Source: Mycobacterium sp. 1274756.6 (GTDB lineage Bacteria > Actinomycetota > Actinomycetes > Mycobacteriales > Mycobacteriaceae). From it: a DNA stretch of 64,000 nucleotides. The position numbers and the translations under genes were made by a program. The notes beneath the pieces are model-generated. The model made no database searches, was not told the origin of the DNA, and saw only the letters and a list, made by a program, of their open reading frames with translations. The stretch spans positions 124,001-188,000 of the forward strand of contig NZ_LZLJ01000062.1 of assembly GCF_001668625.1 (NCBI RefSeq), written 5' to 3'. This document shows, in pieces, positions 17,339 through 26,844 of the stretch (positions within the stretch are counted from its first letter, which is position 1; every line of letters starts with the position of its first letter).

Positions 17339-17832
17339 AACGATGAGTGCGACGAACTCGTCACCCATCCCTACCCATACTAAGACACCGTATGCGCTAC
17401 GTCACATGTTGGCAACCATCGGGCCAAAGCCATACCGTCTTGCCAGGAGGATCGACGCCAACTTGGCTCATGGGATCGCGCTCGCCATGCTTGCATTTTG
17501 CGGCACGCCAACGGAGTTCACAGATGTTCCTCGCCAGCAAGGAGCGCAAACACGTCTTCGATCAAGCTGACGGACGACCTACCGGTCCGGCGGCCCACTG
17601 CTTGCCGCGTGGCCCAGAGAGGCGGCGAGGCAGGGGCGTCAATACGGTCGATGACGGATTCAAATATAGTTTCGCCGGCCGACCCGACCGCGGAGAACTT
17701 CTGCCACCACCGCCCCCTAGCCGAAGAGCACAGCAGCGCCCAAGGGCGCTCGGGAACCGACGACACTCGAGGGCGGCAACACAAACCCGTGCAGACCTAG
17801 GTGTTCTCAACGGGCCGCAGTCAAGTGCGCGG
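17339..17832. other. Intergenic gap between fadD operon and thiolase gene
   Basis: About 500 bases with no supported gene; the frames seen on both strands have scrambled composition and no binding sites. The region must hold the promoter of the leftward fadD operon and the end of the thiolase transcript. Confidence 0.35.
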
Positions 17833-19041
17833 CTACGCCGCGCTTCGGAATACCGCCGCGATCCCTTGGCCGCCCCCGATACACATTGTCTCGAGTGCCA
17901 AACCGCCGCCGCGTCGCCGGAGTTCGTACAACATGCTCGTCAAAATGCGTACGCCCGTCGCCCCGATGGGGTGCCCGAGCGAGATTCCCGAGCCATTGAC
18001 GTTGAGACGGTCGTCGACATCCTCCAACTCAAGGTCGCATGCGGCTAGAACGGCCAGCACTTGAGTCGCGAAAGCCTCATTGATCTCGATCAGCGCAAGA
18101 TCATCGAAGCCGAGGCCGAGTTTGCCGAACAGCTTTTTCACCGCTCCCACGGGCCCGATCCCCATGCGCGAGGGATCGCAGCCAACAACGGTCCAGCCCT
18201 CAAGGTAGCCGAGCGGTTCGAGGTCGAGCGCGTCGAGTCGATCTTCGGCAACAACGAGGCAAGCCGCCGCAGCATCGCTCTGCTGACTTGAGTTTCCTGC
18301 GGTGACCGTGCCCCCGGGCCGAATAGCTCGCAGTTGACCAAGACTCTTTGTCGTGGAGTCCGGGCGAATCCCCTCGTCCCGGTGAACCAGGATCGGATCA
18401 CCGCGACGTTGCGGTACCTCGATCGGAACGATCTCTTCGGCGAAATCACCGCGAGCAACGGCGGCGTTTGCCCGCGCGTGGCTTCTGACAGCGAAACCAT
18501 CCGCCGCCTCGCGGCTGATGGCGTAGTCGCTGGCAAGGTTTTCTGCCGTTTCGATCATTCCGCTGATCGGCCCGAAGCGCCACGATGGCTGCGAACGTTC
18601 GCGCCCTCGATCAAGGCGGTCGTAGAGAGTGTGATGTCCAGACCGCGTACCCCACCGGGCGGTGGTGGTGTAGTGCTCGATATTGCTCATTGACTCGACC
18701 CCGCCGGCGAGGACGATGTCTGAGCCGCCCGTCTGCACCATCATCGCCGCAGTGATGATGGCTTGTAGTCCGCCACCGCAACGCCTGTCGATCTGAAGCC
18801 CCGGCACCGTGATCGGCAGATTCGCGTGGAGAGCGGCCCACCGACCGATACACGGCGCCTCGGAGTTGGCATAAGACTGAGCAAAGACGACGTCATCGAC
18901 CTCCCCTGGATCGATACCGCTGGAAGAGACGACGGCCTCCACAACGTGGGCCGCGAGATCTTCAGCCCGCAGTGCTCGCAATGCTCCCCCGAATGATCCG
19001 ATGGGCGTGCGCAGGGGAGCAACGATTGCGGCGCGTCTCAT
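17833..19041 (-). CDS. Acetyl-CoA acetyltransferase (thiolase)
   Basis: Thiolase of 402 residues that cleaves 3-ketoacyl-CoA in the last step of beta-oxidation. The nucleophilic Cys is in DRRCGGGLQA (about 87), then NEAFA (about 340), the catalytic His in GHPIGATG (about 371), and the second Cys in CIGGGQG (about 389). Internal ATG at 19041 is chosen because it starts the conserved MRRAAIVAPLRTPIG. It is divergent from the tetR gene, with an operator candidate between. Confidence 0.93.
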   Translation of the reverse strand: MRRAAIVAPLRTPIGSFGGALRALRAEDLAAHVVEAVVSSSGIDPGEVDDVVFAQSYANSEAPCIGRWAALHANLPITVPGLQIDRRCGGGLQAIITAAMMVQTGGSDIVLAGGVESMSNIEHYTTTARWGTRSGHHTLYDRLDRGRERSQPSWRFGPISGMIETAENLASDYAISREAADGFAVRSHARANAAVARGDFAEEIVPIEVPQRRGDPILVHRDEGIRPDSTTKSLGQLRAIRPGGTVTAGNSSQQSDAAAACLVVAEDRLDALDLEPLGYLEGWTVVGCDPSRMGIGPVGAVKKLFGKLGLGFDDLALIEINEAFATQVLAVLAACDLELEDVDDRLNVNGSGISLGHPIGATGVRILTSMLYELRRRGGGLALETMCIGGGQGIAAVFRSAA

Positions 19042-19490
19042 TGCCGACCTACTTGCTGCGTCACCTTCATTGCCTTCCTTCGATCGCTTCGAGTTAAGAG
19101 ATGCAGACCGCGGCGTCGGCTGTCGTCGCACCGTCGGTACGTATTACCGACGACTGGCCCGAGTGGCCACCCGGCCGACGAGGGAGTGTCGCCGCCAGCC
19201 AACGACCACACGCTCCCGAGCACGTTTTCTACTTCAAATTAAACCAGACGATCTGCCGATCTGCCAGTTACTTCCGCGCCCGCTGCGATCAGTCCCCGGG
19301 CCAACCGGCACGAGGCAGGGCGTGCGCTATTAACCGATCATCTGAACCCAGCTCGCACTGCCACACCGGGATCAGCGCCCACCGAGTCTTCCTTGATGAG
19401 GCCAACGGTTGCCGCCCCGACGATCGATCACGAATTAGCGCCGCGGGTGGTACCGCCAGTCCGAGCCGAGGCGCGTCATAGACTAAATGA
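19042..19490. other. Thiolase-tetR divergent region
   Basis: 449 bases with no supported gene. They contain the operator candidate at 19228-19243 and, just before tetR, TAGACT (19479-19484) 6 nt ahead of the ATG, which suggests a leaderless tetR mRNA. Confidence 0.4.
19228..19243. promoter_or_regulatory. Island operator candidate, thiolase/tetR
   Basis: TCTACTT-CA-AATTAAA matches the island repeat at 11 of 14 arm positions. It lies 186 bases before the thiolase start and 247 bases before tetR, so it could serve either or both. Confidence 0.45.
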
Positions 19491-20141
19491 ATGGCCAGTA
19501 GAACCCGGGGGGGCAAACGTGCCCCGACGCGCGCTGTCGAAGATGTGGAGGCCGACTCCAAGGCCGCCTTGACGCGGGAGCGGATTCTCAACGCAGCGGC
19601 TCATGTACTCAGCAAAAAGGGATACGCCGGGTTGCGGCTCACCGATGTGGCGGCAGAGGCGGATCTCCAGGCGCCCGCGATCTACTACTATTTCAACTCG
19701 CGTGAGGACCTGATCGAAGAGATCATGTGGACGGGTACCGCGGTAACGCGCGACCACGTCACCGCAGCACTTTCCGAACTTCCCGAGGGAAGCCCCGCCG
19801 TAGATCGCCTTCTCGTGGCGGTCGAGGCTCATCTCCGGCTCACCCTTGAGATGTCGAGTTACGCGAAAGCGTCGATCCGAAACGCTGGACAGATTCCACC
19901 GGCGATCCGGAAACGGCAGATTCGCGAAGAGGAGCGATACGGCGAAGTATGGCGCCGACTGATCAATGACGTGGCCCGAGAAGGTCAACTACGGCCGGAA
20001 CTCGACCTCTACATCGCACGCATGTTGGTACTGGGGGCATTGAACTGGACAGTCGAGTGGTGGGACCCTCGACGGGGTTCGGTCGAGGTGATCGTCGCAA
20101 ACGCTCAGACGCTCGTCCGGCACGGCATCGTCACGACATGA
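19491..20141 (+). CDS. TetR-family regulator, likely island repressor
   Basis: TetR protein of 216 residues. The helix-turn-helix spans about 29-70 (RILNAAAHVLSKKGYAGLRLTDVA, then APAIYYYFNSREDL). The C-terminal ligand domain ends with LGALNWTVEWWDPRRGS, a motif also seen in KstR2-like regulators that sense acyl-CoA of steroid catabolism. It is the only regulator inside the lipid island, and almost the only plus-strand gene there. Control of the 16-bp repeats by this protein is inference. TAGACT lies 6 nt before the ATG. Confidence 0.9.
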   Translation: MASRTRGGKRAPTRAVEDVEADSKAALTRERILNAAAHVLSKKGYAGLRLTDVAAEADLQAPAIYYYFNSREDLIEEIMWTGTAVTRDHVTAALSELPEGSPAVDRLLVAVEAHLRLTLEMSSYAKASIRNAGQIPPAIRKRQIREEERYGEVWRRLINDVAREGQLRPELDLYIARMLVLGALNWTVEWWDPRRGSVEVIVANAQTLVRHGIVTT

Positions 20142-20236
20142 TGCACCCCTAACAGAGGCAGAAGTTCTCGCGGCTTCCAACTACTGGGGCATCAGGCTTG
20201 CCGTCAACTGACCTGTTACCTCCGAGGCGACAGCGG

Positions 20237-21454
20237 TCATTCCCCCCGGAATTCAGGGGTGGCCTTGGCTGCGAAAGCTCTGATAGCGGCCTGCACGTCC
20301 GCAGTTGACCCCAGTGCCCGCATCGCTTCCGCCTCGGCGATCAGATGCGTCGGGAAATCGTTGGTCCACGCATCGCGCAACAAAGCCCGCATCCGTCCGA
20401 AAGCACACGTCGGCCCGTTGGCCAGTTCAACGGCGACCTCATAAGCGCGGGTACGCACCTCATTACGCGGCACTACTTCGTTCACCAAGCCCCACTCAAG
20501 GGCCTCAGCGGCGTCGATCGGCGTGTTTCGAAGGTACGCCTGCGCCGCCCGTCGCGAACCGATCAAGCGAGGCAGGTGCCACGTCCCGCCCCCATCGCCG
20601 GACAACCCGAGGCGGGCAAATGCCGTCACAAACTTTGTATTGTCCGCGGCGATGACCAGGTCGGCTGCGTACACATACCCCAGTCCCCCTCCGGCCACCG
20701 CGCCGTGGGCCGCCGTGACGATCGGCGCCTGGATGCCCCCGAGAACGCGGAGCGCTTCGTGGAACGGCGTCGTCAGCCGTGCGAATAGCCGGCCGTACGA
20801 TTCGGGCGGCGTCGTGAAGAAGTCATCGATATCGCCGCCGAAGGACAACGCCGGACCGTTTCCACAGATCAGAACGGCGCGTACAGCGGGATCGTCAGCG
20901 ACACGCCGAGCGACTTCAAGCGTTTCATCGCCTAATCGCAGATTCATCGCATTTCGCGCCTCTGGCCGGTCAAGACAGATCGTCGCGACCCCGTCATCGA
21001 CGCTGTAGGCGATCGTCGACAACGGTCCAGATGCCTGTCCCAGCGCGTCGACCCAGGCCGCGGTGTCTGTCAGTTGGTGCAGCGCCTCGATCCGGGCCTG
21101 TGAGTCGAAGGTCAGTAAGTGAATGAACTCTGCGTCGAGCCGTTTTCCTGACTCGCGGCCTCGCCCGCGGTAGTGACCCCGGACGAACATCCGCCCGTCG
21201 TCGAGCACGCGAATCTCGTCGGCGGTAACCTCGGCTTCGTAGTACCGGCCGATCCTCGCCCAGAACTCCTGTTGCATCGCTGTCGGGCCGCTATGTCTCC
21301 CGCCCAGGTTCAGCGGCAGGCCCGCCGGTGCATGGCCGACGAAGTCGGGCGCCAACAGCCGGGCCAGACCATCGAAATCACTTGCCAGCAAGGCGTCGTA
21401 GAGGCGCCGCACAGCTTCCACGCGCGCCATCACGATCTCGTCATCGGTAAGCAT
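20237..21454 (-). CDS. SnoaL-like domain fused to PaaG-type enoyl-CoA hydratase/isomerase
   Basis: A 405-residue two-domain protein. Residues 10-130 look like a SnoaL/NTF2-like polyketide-cyclase fold (RRLYDALLASDFDGLARLLAPDFVGHAP, then FIHLLTFDSQARIEALHQL). Residues 140-400 are a crotonase with oxyanion-hole SFGGDIDDF and AAHGAVAGGGLG. The active loop FARLGLSGDGGGTWHLPRLIG resembles PaaG isomerase, with Asp in place of the hydratase Glu. Start ATG 21454 has GGGGAAGGAA 6 nt upstream. It is the last gene of the dehydrogenase operon. The fusion is unusual. Confidence 0.82.
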   Translation of the reverse strand: MLTDDEIVMARVEAVRRLYDALLASDFDGLARLLAPDFVGHAPAGLPLNLGGRHSGPTAMQQEFWARIGRYYEAEVTADEIRVLDDGRMFVRGHYRGRGRESGKRLDAEFIHLLTFDSQARIEALHQLTDTAAWVDALGQASGPLSTIAYSVDDGVATICLDRPEARNAMNLRLGDETLEVARRVADDPAVRAVLICGNGPALSFGGDIDDFFTTPPESYGRLFARLTTPFHEALRVLGGIQAPIVTAAHGAVAGGGLGYVYAADLVIAADNTKFVTAFARLGLSGDGGGTWHLPRLIGSRRAAQAYLRNTPIDAAEALEWGLVNEVVPRNEVRTRAYEVAVELANGPTCAFGRMRALLRDAWTNDFPTHLIAEAEAMRALGSTADVQAAIRAFAAKATPEFRGE

Positions 21455-21552
21455 CGGGTTTCCTTCCCCAGACTCGCACGCCGTGACCGACCCGGTAGTT
21501 CCCACCAGTCATATCGCAGCCTCTCCTTTGCTCGCCGCCGCTCTCAAAGCGC

Positions 21553-22320
21553 TCACACGCTGTATCCGCCGTCGACATTGAGGGTTTGGCCGGTAATCCA
21601 GCCGGCGCGCGGCGACATGAGAAATTGTGCGGCGTTGCCGACGTCTGTCTCGTTGCCAAAACGACCGAGCGGAATCGCGGCCAGTGCCTGGCTCAGTCCC
21701 TTCTCGGTGAAGACCCCCGACGCATTCAATGACGTCCAAAGCCCCTCGCCTTGCACAACCCCAACGCCAATCGCGTTGGCACGCACACCATACCGACCCT
21801 CTTCTGCGGCTAAGCCACGAATCAGAGCCTGCACACCGGCTTTCGGAGCCGACGACAACAGATCTGCGCGAGTGAACCGCTCGATGACCGGCGTGACCAC
21901 AGCGAGGATAGCTCCCTTACTCTCCCGTACCGCCGGAATGAACGGGTGAATGAAGTTGTAGCTTGCCTTAAGGTCAGCATCGATCTGGCCGGCGAACTGT
22001 TCCGGTGAGATGTTTGCGATGAAGTCCATCGGAATGTGCGGTCCAGCGGCGTAGACCACGCCCGATACTTCGACCATGCCCGCAACATCGCTCGCGAACA
22101 TCTGGGCTTCGTCGGGCTTGGTGAGATCCACCTGTTTTACAATCGCTTCTTGCCCCAGATCGCGGACCACTGCCGCTGTCTCCTCCGCTCGATCACGCCG
22201 TGACCGGTAGGCGACCACCAGGTTCCACCGATCAGCAGCGAGCGCGCTGGAGATCGCCTTGCCTATTCCGCCGGATCCGCCGGCGACAACCGCCCAACCG
22301 GGCGCAGGCGTGTCGGACAT
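21553..22320 (-). CDS. SDR-fold protein lacking the catalytic tyrosine
   Basis: Protein of 255 residues with the SDR Rossmann motif GGSGGIGKA (about 14) and the C-terminal LNVDGGYSV. At the usual YxxxK site the sequence is SSAPK: the Lys is kept but Tyr is replaced by Ser, and the catalytic Ser region (AVVTPVIERF) is also changed. It may be a non-dehydrogenase or use another chemistry. It lies between a dehydrogenase gene and the SnoaL-crotonase gene. ATG at 22320 is the likely start; AAAGGAG is 11 nt away, longer than usual. Confidence 0.8.
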   Translation of the reverse strand: MSDTPAPGWAVVAGGSGGIGKAISSALAADRWNLVVAYRSRRDRAEETAAVVRDLGQEAIVKQVDLTKPDEAQMFASDVAGMVEVSGVVYAAGPHIPMDFIANISPEQFAGQIDADLKASYNFIHPFIPAVRESKGAILAVVTPVIERFTRADLLSSAPKAGVQALIRGLAAEEGRYGVRANAIGVGVVQGEGLWTSLNASGVFTEKGLSQALAAIPLGRFGNETDVGNAAQFLMSPRAGWITGQTLNVDGGYSV

Positions 22321-22356
22321 CACTCGTTCATCTCCTTTGGCATTCCCCAAATCCTT

Positions 22357-23520
22357 CTAGTGTGCAGCGTGCCGCGCGGCGATATCGCGGCCGACGATCT
22401 CTTTCATGATTTCCGTGGTACCGCCGTAGATGGTCTGGATACGCATGTCGAGGTACGCCCGAGCCACCGCGTATTCCAGGATGTAGCCATAGCCACCATG
22501 CAATTGAACACACTTGTCAACGACGCGCTTCTGAAGCTCCGTTGTCCACCACTTACCTTTGGCAGCATCGATACTCGACAGTTCACCACTGTTCGAGGCC
22601 ATGACCTGACAATCGATGAAATGTTGGGCGAGGTCGATCTCGGTCTCCATCTCCGCGAGCGAGAACCGAGTAGCTTGAAAATCACCGATGAACTGGCCAA
22701 AAGCTTTGCGTTCGAAGCAATAGGCCGCCGTGAGATCGTAGACTGCACGCGCATCAGCGACAGCGATGACGCTTGCAAGCAGGCGTTCTTCCGGTAGGTA
22801 GGTCATCAACTGTCGCATTCCCCGGTCTTCTTCCCCGAGAAGAGCGTCCGCCGGCAGCCACATGTTCTCGAAAAACAGCTCCGAGGTGTCCTGCGCGCGT
22901 AGGCCTACCTTCTGCAGCACCCGCCCCCGTTTGAATCCCGGCGTCGACGTGGGCACGAGGAACAGGCTTATGCCGCCACTTCCGTCGGGCTTCGGGGTCT
23001 TGGCCGCGACGATCACCAAGTCGGCGCTGTGGCCGTGGGTAATAAACGTTTTTTGTCCATTGAGCACCCAACCTTCGCCATCGGCGACCGCCGTGGTCCG
23101 CATCCCTCGCAGGTCGCTCCCCGCGTCAGGCTCTGTCATCGCGACGGCACCGATGACCGACCCAGTCGCCAACTTCGGCAGCCATTCGGATTTCTGCACG
23201 TCCGTACCGAGGCCGGCCAAATAGCAGATCACCATGTCGTCTTGGTTGGCGAAACTCACGCTCAACGCTGTCGCCCGTGCGCGTGCCAACTCTTCAGCAA
23301 CGACCATCCGGTAGCGATTATCACGCACTCCCGCCCCTCCGTACTCTTCGGGAATCGCGAGCCCGTAAATACCGGTCTTAGCACCGACTTCGAATACTCT
23401 CCGGTCGATAGACCCGGTTTCTTCCCACGCGGGGTAGTAAGGTGACACTTCCCTGACAATGAACTCCCGTACGGTCGACCGGAAGGCCTCGTGCTCAGTT
23501 TCGAAAATATTGCGTTGCAT
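22357..23520 (-). CDS. Acyl-CoA dehydrogenase 1
   Basis: FAD-dependent dehydrogenase of 387 residues that forms the alpha-beta double bond of acyl-CoA. FAD/substrate motif MTEPDAGSDL (about 128) and KTFITHGHSADLVIV are clear; the C-terminal signature is QLHGGYGYILEY. The usual YEG glutamate is absent (IYGGTTEIM); the base is probably in PEERLLAS (about 240), as in long-chain/isovaleryl-type enzymes. ATG 23520 has GAAAGG upstream. One of five such genes in the operon. Confidence 0.9.
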   Translation of the reverse strand: MQRNIFETEHEAFRSTVREFIVREVSPYYPAWEETGSIDRRVFEVGAKTGIYGLAIPEEYGGAGVRDNRYRMVVAEELARARATALSVSFANQDDMVICYLAGLGTDVQKSEWLPKLATGSVIGAVAMTEPDAGSDLRGMRTTAVADGEGWVLNGQKTFITHGHSADLVIVAAKTPKPDGSGGISLFLVPTSTPGFKRGRVLQKVGLRAQDTSELFFENMWLPADALLGEEDRGMRQLMTYLPEERLLASVIAVADARAVYDLTAAYCFERKAFGQFIGDFQATRFSLAEMETEIDLAQHFIDCQVMASNSGELSSIDAAKGKWWTTELQKRVVDKCVQLHGGYGYILEYAVARAYLDMRIQTIYGGTTEIMKEIVGRDIAARHAAH

Positions 23521-23626
23521 CCGTTCGGGCCTTTCCTTCGAATGTACGTCTGATGCAGAGTCGGGGCACATCCGCAATGATCGCGTCACTCACGGATCGA
23601 TCCAATGTCATGAGTGATTGGTTGAA

Positions 23627-24796
23627 TTACCGTCGCTGAGAGAGACGCAGATTGGGGAGCAACTCCGCCGCGATCGAGTTACGGAGAATAGGCGGACTAC
23701 CACCCGCCACAATAGTCGACACGACGTCACGGTGAATTCGCTCGATCACAAAATCCTTAGTCGCTCCGTAGCCGCCGTGCAACTCCAGAGCTTTGAGGGT
23801 GATCCCCGAGGCGATGCGTGCGCCGAAGAGTTTGGCCGCAGTAGTCTCCAAGCCTGGGGGGAACTTACCGTCGCGAGCAGCGGACGCGGCGCGTTGAGCT
23901 AACAGGCGCAAAGCTTCCAGATCAGTCCACATATCTACTAACGCGTGGTAAACGGACTGGAATTCTCCGATCGGCCGACCGAAAGCGTGTCGGCTATTCA
24001 CATACTGCATCGCCTCGTCGTACGCAGCCGTAGCCATGCCAAGATTGAAGGCGCAATTGTGGAGACGTTCCATATTGAATGCCCCCATCAGGTCCGGAAA
24101 CCTGCCGGGGCCGACGATAACATTCTCTGCCGGTATTCGAACATCGGTAAGCTCCAGGTCACCGTGGGGAACGCCGCGACAGCCAAGGAACTCCGGCCCG
24201 GCCGAGACCGTTACACCCGGAGTTCCGTCTTCGATGATTACTGCGCCGATCCCCTTATACCCGGGGATCTCGTCGAACCTGACGAATACGGCATAGAGAT
24301 CGTTGTGCATCGCACCCGTGACGAAGTTCTTACTGCCGTTGACGACGAAAGTGTCGCCGTCCCGTTCGACAGTGGACTCCAAAGAGGTGAGGTCCGACCC
24401 ATAGCCCGGTTCCGTTAAGGCAATCGCACATTGACTCTTTCCGGTAACGATATTGGGTAGAAATTTCTTCCGCGTCGCGTCATCGTCGGCGAGCAAGAGC
24501 ATCGACGGCCCCGGACCCGTGGTGGCGAAGACCGGCTCGCCGGCGATCCAGAACTGCGAACTACGAAATAGCGCCTCCACCACGATCAGATAGTCCAGCG
24601 CCGACAAACCCTTTCCACCGAGTTCGGGCGGCATGGTCAGCGCCATCAGGTCATGGTCGCGGATGCAGGCGACGACTTCGTCGTAGGAGACTCGATCCTC
24701 GCGATCCCAGTCGGCCGCCTTGCCACGAAGCAGCAGCCCGGCTGCCGTTGCACGTTCTTGAAGTTCGCGCTGGTTCTCCGTGAGTTCAAAATCCAT
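23627..24796 (-). CDS. Acyl-CoA dehydrogenase 2
   Basis: Dehydrogenase of 389 residues with LTEPGYGSDLTSL (about 126), GSKNFVTGAMHNDLYAV and LHGGYGATKDF. The C-terminus reads VAGGSPPILRN instead of the common EGTxEIQR, so the usual catalytic Glu is missing; a Glu in NMERLHNC (about 240) may replace it. AGGAGG lies 8 nt before the ATG at 24796, which sets the start. Divergent from the other four copies, hence possibly a different substrate or a partner subunit. Confidence 0.88.
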   Translation of the reverse strand: MDFELTENQRELQERATAAGLLLRGKAADWDREDRVSYDEVVACIRDHDLMALTMPPELGGKGLSALDYLIVVEALFRSSQFWIAGEPVFATTGPGPSMLLLADDDATRKKFLPNIVTGKSQCAIALTEPGYGSDLTSLESTVERDGDTFVVNGSKNFVTGAMHNDLYAVFVRFDEIPGYKGIGAVIIEDGTPGVTVSAGPEFLGCRGVPHGDLELTDVRIPAENVIVGPGRFPDLMGAFNMERLHNCAFNLGMATAAYDEAMQYVNSRHAFGRPIGEFQSVYHALVDMWTDLEALRLLAQRAASAARDGKFPPGLETTAAKLFGARIASGITLKALELHGGYGATKDFVIERIHRDVVSTIVAGGSPPILRNSIAAELLPNLRLSQRR

Positions 24797-24888
24797 GTCC
24801 GCTTCCTCCTTTTGCGCCCCAAGTGGCAATACCCGTGCGTGTGTCCAACCGATCGAACGAACTTATGCGCAGCGCCGACATTTGATCC

Positions 24889-26043
24889 TCATGACCGTTC
24901 TCTCTTGACGAGTTGCGACACAATGACATTGCGTTGAATCTCGTTGGTGCCTTCACCAACGATCATCAACGGCGCATCCCGGAAGTACCGTTCAACGTCG
25001 TATTCGGTGGAGTATCCGTAACCGCCGTGGATACGGACGGCATTCAAGGTGATTTCCATCGCCACTTCGGATGCAAACAACTTGGCCATTCCGGCCTCCA
25101 TGTCGCATCGCTCGCCTGCGTCGTAACGGTCTGCGGCATGAAGTGTCAGCGTGCGCGCAGCAGTTAGCTTAGTCACCATGTCCGCCAGGTAGTTTCCAAC
25201 GGACTGGTGCTGCCAGATGGGCTTGCCGAAGCTTTCGCGGACCTGTGCGTACGCCAACGCATCATCGAGCGCAGCCTGCGCGACTCCCAAAGCGCGGGAA
25301 GCCACCTGAATGCGGCCGATCTCAAGGCCTTTCATCATCTGAGCGAATCCATTGCCTTGCTGTCCGCCTAGGATCGCAGAGTCCGGCACGCGATAGTCAT
25401 CGAAGTTCAACTCGCAGCTTTCGACACCTTTATAGCCGAGCTTCGGCAGGTCGCGGGAGACCGTGAGGCCGGGCCCCGGTTCGGCCAAGATTATGCTTAT
25501 CCCCTTGTAGCGCGGTGTGGCGACGGTATCGGTTTTGCACAGCAGTGCAATCAGTTGTGAACGCCGTGCGTTTGAAATCCATGTTTTGGCGCCGTTGATC
25601 ACCAAGTCGTCGCCGCAACGGCGCGCGTTCGTCGTGATCGCCTGAAGGTCGGACCCGCCGCTTGGTTCGGTCAACGCCATCGTGGCTCTGATTTCGCCGG
25701 TCGCCATCCGCGGTAGGTAGCGTTGCTTCTGCTCGTCAGTGCCGAAGTCGGATATCAGCTTCGACACCACCGTGTGGCCGCCCATTGCGCCGGCCAAGCT
25801 CATCCACCCGCGGGCTAACTCGGTGGTGACACCGACGTAGCACGGTGTTGACACCGGCGCTCCGCCGTAAGGCTCTGGGATCGCCAGGCCGAATATTCCC
25901 AGGCTTTTCATCTTCTCGATGAGGTTGGCCGGGTATTCATTAGCGGACTCCAGTTGACGGGCAACTGGACGAACGTCGCGCTCGACGAACGCTCGCACGA
26001 GAGCGACGACTTCCGTTTCATCGACTGACAGGGAGGTCATCAT
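24889..26043 (-). CDS. Acyl-CoA dehydrogenase 3
   Basis: Canonical dehydrogenase of 384 residues: LTEPSGGSDLQAI (about 122), KTWISNARRSQLIAL, QVRESFGKPIWQHQ, RIHGGYGYSTEYDVERYFRDA, and the catalytic Glu in VGEGTNEIQRNVI (about 366). Its start overlaps the stop of the upstream SDR gene (ATGATGA), so the two are translated together. The substrate is unknown. Confidence 0.92.
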   Translation of the reverse strand: MMTSLSVDETEVVALVRAFVERDVRPVARQLESANEYPANLIEKMKSLGIFGLAIPEPYGGAPVSTPCYVGVTTELARGWMSLAGAMGGHTVVSKLISDFGTDEQKQRYLPRMATGEIRATMALTEPSGGSDLQAITTNARRCGDDLVINGAKTWISNARRSQLIALLCKTDTVATPRYKGISIILAEPGPGLTVSRDLPKLGYKGVESCELNFDDYRVPDSAILGGQQGNGFAQMMKGLEIGRIQVASRALGVAQAALDDALAYAQVRESFGKPIWQHQSVGNYLADMVTKLTAARTLTLHAADRYDAGERCDMEAGMAKLFASEVAMEITLNAVRIHGGYGYSTEYDVERYFRDAPLMIVGEGTNEIQRNVIVSQLVKRERS

Positions 26044-26804
26044 CGAGCCCCCAATCGCAGTGCACCATCTAGCCGGATCGTCTCACCATTGAGGTAGGCG
26101 TTTTGCAGAACCTCACTTGCCAACTGGGCGTACTCATCCGGCAAGCCAAGCCTGGGTGGGTTGGGGACTGACCTCTCAATCGCTTGCCACGTCCGGTCTG
26201 GCAGCTTCCTCATAAGAGGGGTGTCCATGATTCCAGGCGCGATCGTGCACACGCGTATGGCGTGTGCCGCGAGCTCCCTCGCCGCCGTCAGCGTCATACC
26301 GACGACGCCTGCCTTGGCAGCCGCGTAGTTGATCTGACCGATTGGGCCGTCGAATGCCATCACCGAGGCGGTGAGGACGATAGCGCCGCGTTCACCGTCG
26401 ATCGGGTCTTGTTGTGCGATCCGGGCGGCTGCGAGGCGTAATGCATCGAAAGTCGCAATGAGATTGAGCCGGATGACCGTTTCGAAGTCGGCGAGCCGCC
26501 CTGGCTTCCCGGCGCTGTCGAGAACGTGCATCATGCGCCCGGCGCCTGCGCAATGGACCAATCCACGTAAACCACCGCGCGCGTCGGCAGCGTCGACGGC
26601 AGCACTCAACTGCGCGGTATCGGTGACGTCAGCCGGCACGAACCGTGCGGCGCTGCCAAGTCGGGTCGCAACAGCTGCCCCAGCCGACGAAGGGAGATCG
26701 AGGATTGTTACGTGCGCACCAGCTCTGATCAATCGCTCGGCTGTCGCAAGGCCGAGCCCTGAGGCCCCGCCGGTTACGAGAACGGAAGCTTCTTTCAGTC
26801 GCAT
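26040..26804 (-). CDS. SDR, HSD17B10-like 3-hydroxyacyl-CoA dehydrogenase
   Basis: Short-chain dehydrogenase of 254 residues. TGGASGLGLATAERL (about 11) binds NAD(H), DLP after the second strand suggests NAD preference, and YAAAKAGV carries the catalytic Tyr and Lys. The layout (long loop with GKPGRLADFETVIRLNL and QINYAAAKAG) is that of type-2 3-hydroxyacyl-CoA dehydrogenases, which fits the third step of beta-oxidation. Overlaps dehydrogenase 3. Confidence 0.85.
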   Translation of the reverse strand: MRLKEASVLVTGGASGLGLATAERLIRAGAHVTILDLPSSAGAAVATRLGSAARFVPADVTDTAQLSAAVDAADARGGLRGLVHCAGAGRMMHVLDSAGKPGRLADFETVIRLNLIATFDALRLAAARIAQQDPIDGERGAIVLTASVMAFDGPIGQINYAAAKAGVVGMTLTAARELAAHAIRVCTIAPGIMDTPLMRKLPDRTWQAIERSVPNPPRLGLPDEYAQLASEVLQNAYLNGETIRLDGALRLGAR

Positions 26805-26844
26805 CGTCTATTCTTTGTCCCGTTGGTAGATGGTCGATGTGGTC

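Noticed and set aside
17347..18048. 233-codon plus-strand frame entering the thiolase gene
   Set aside because: Runs antisense through the thiolase C-terminus with arginine-rich noise; no start signal.
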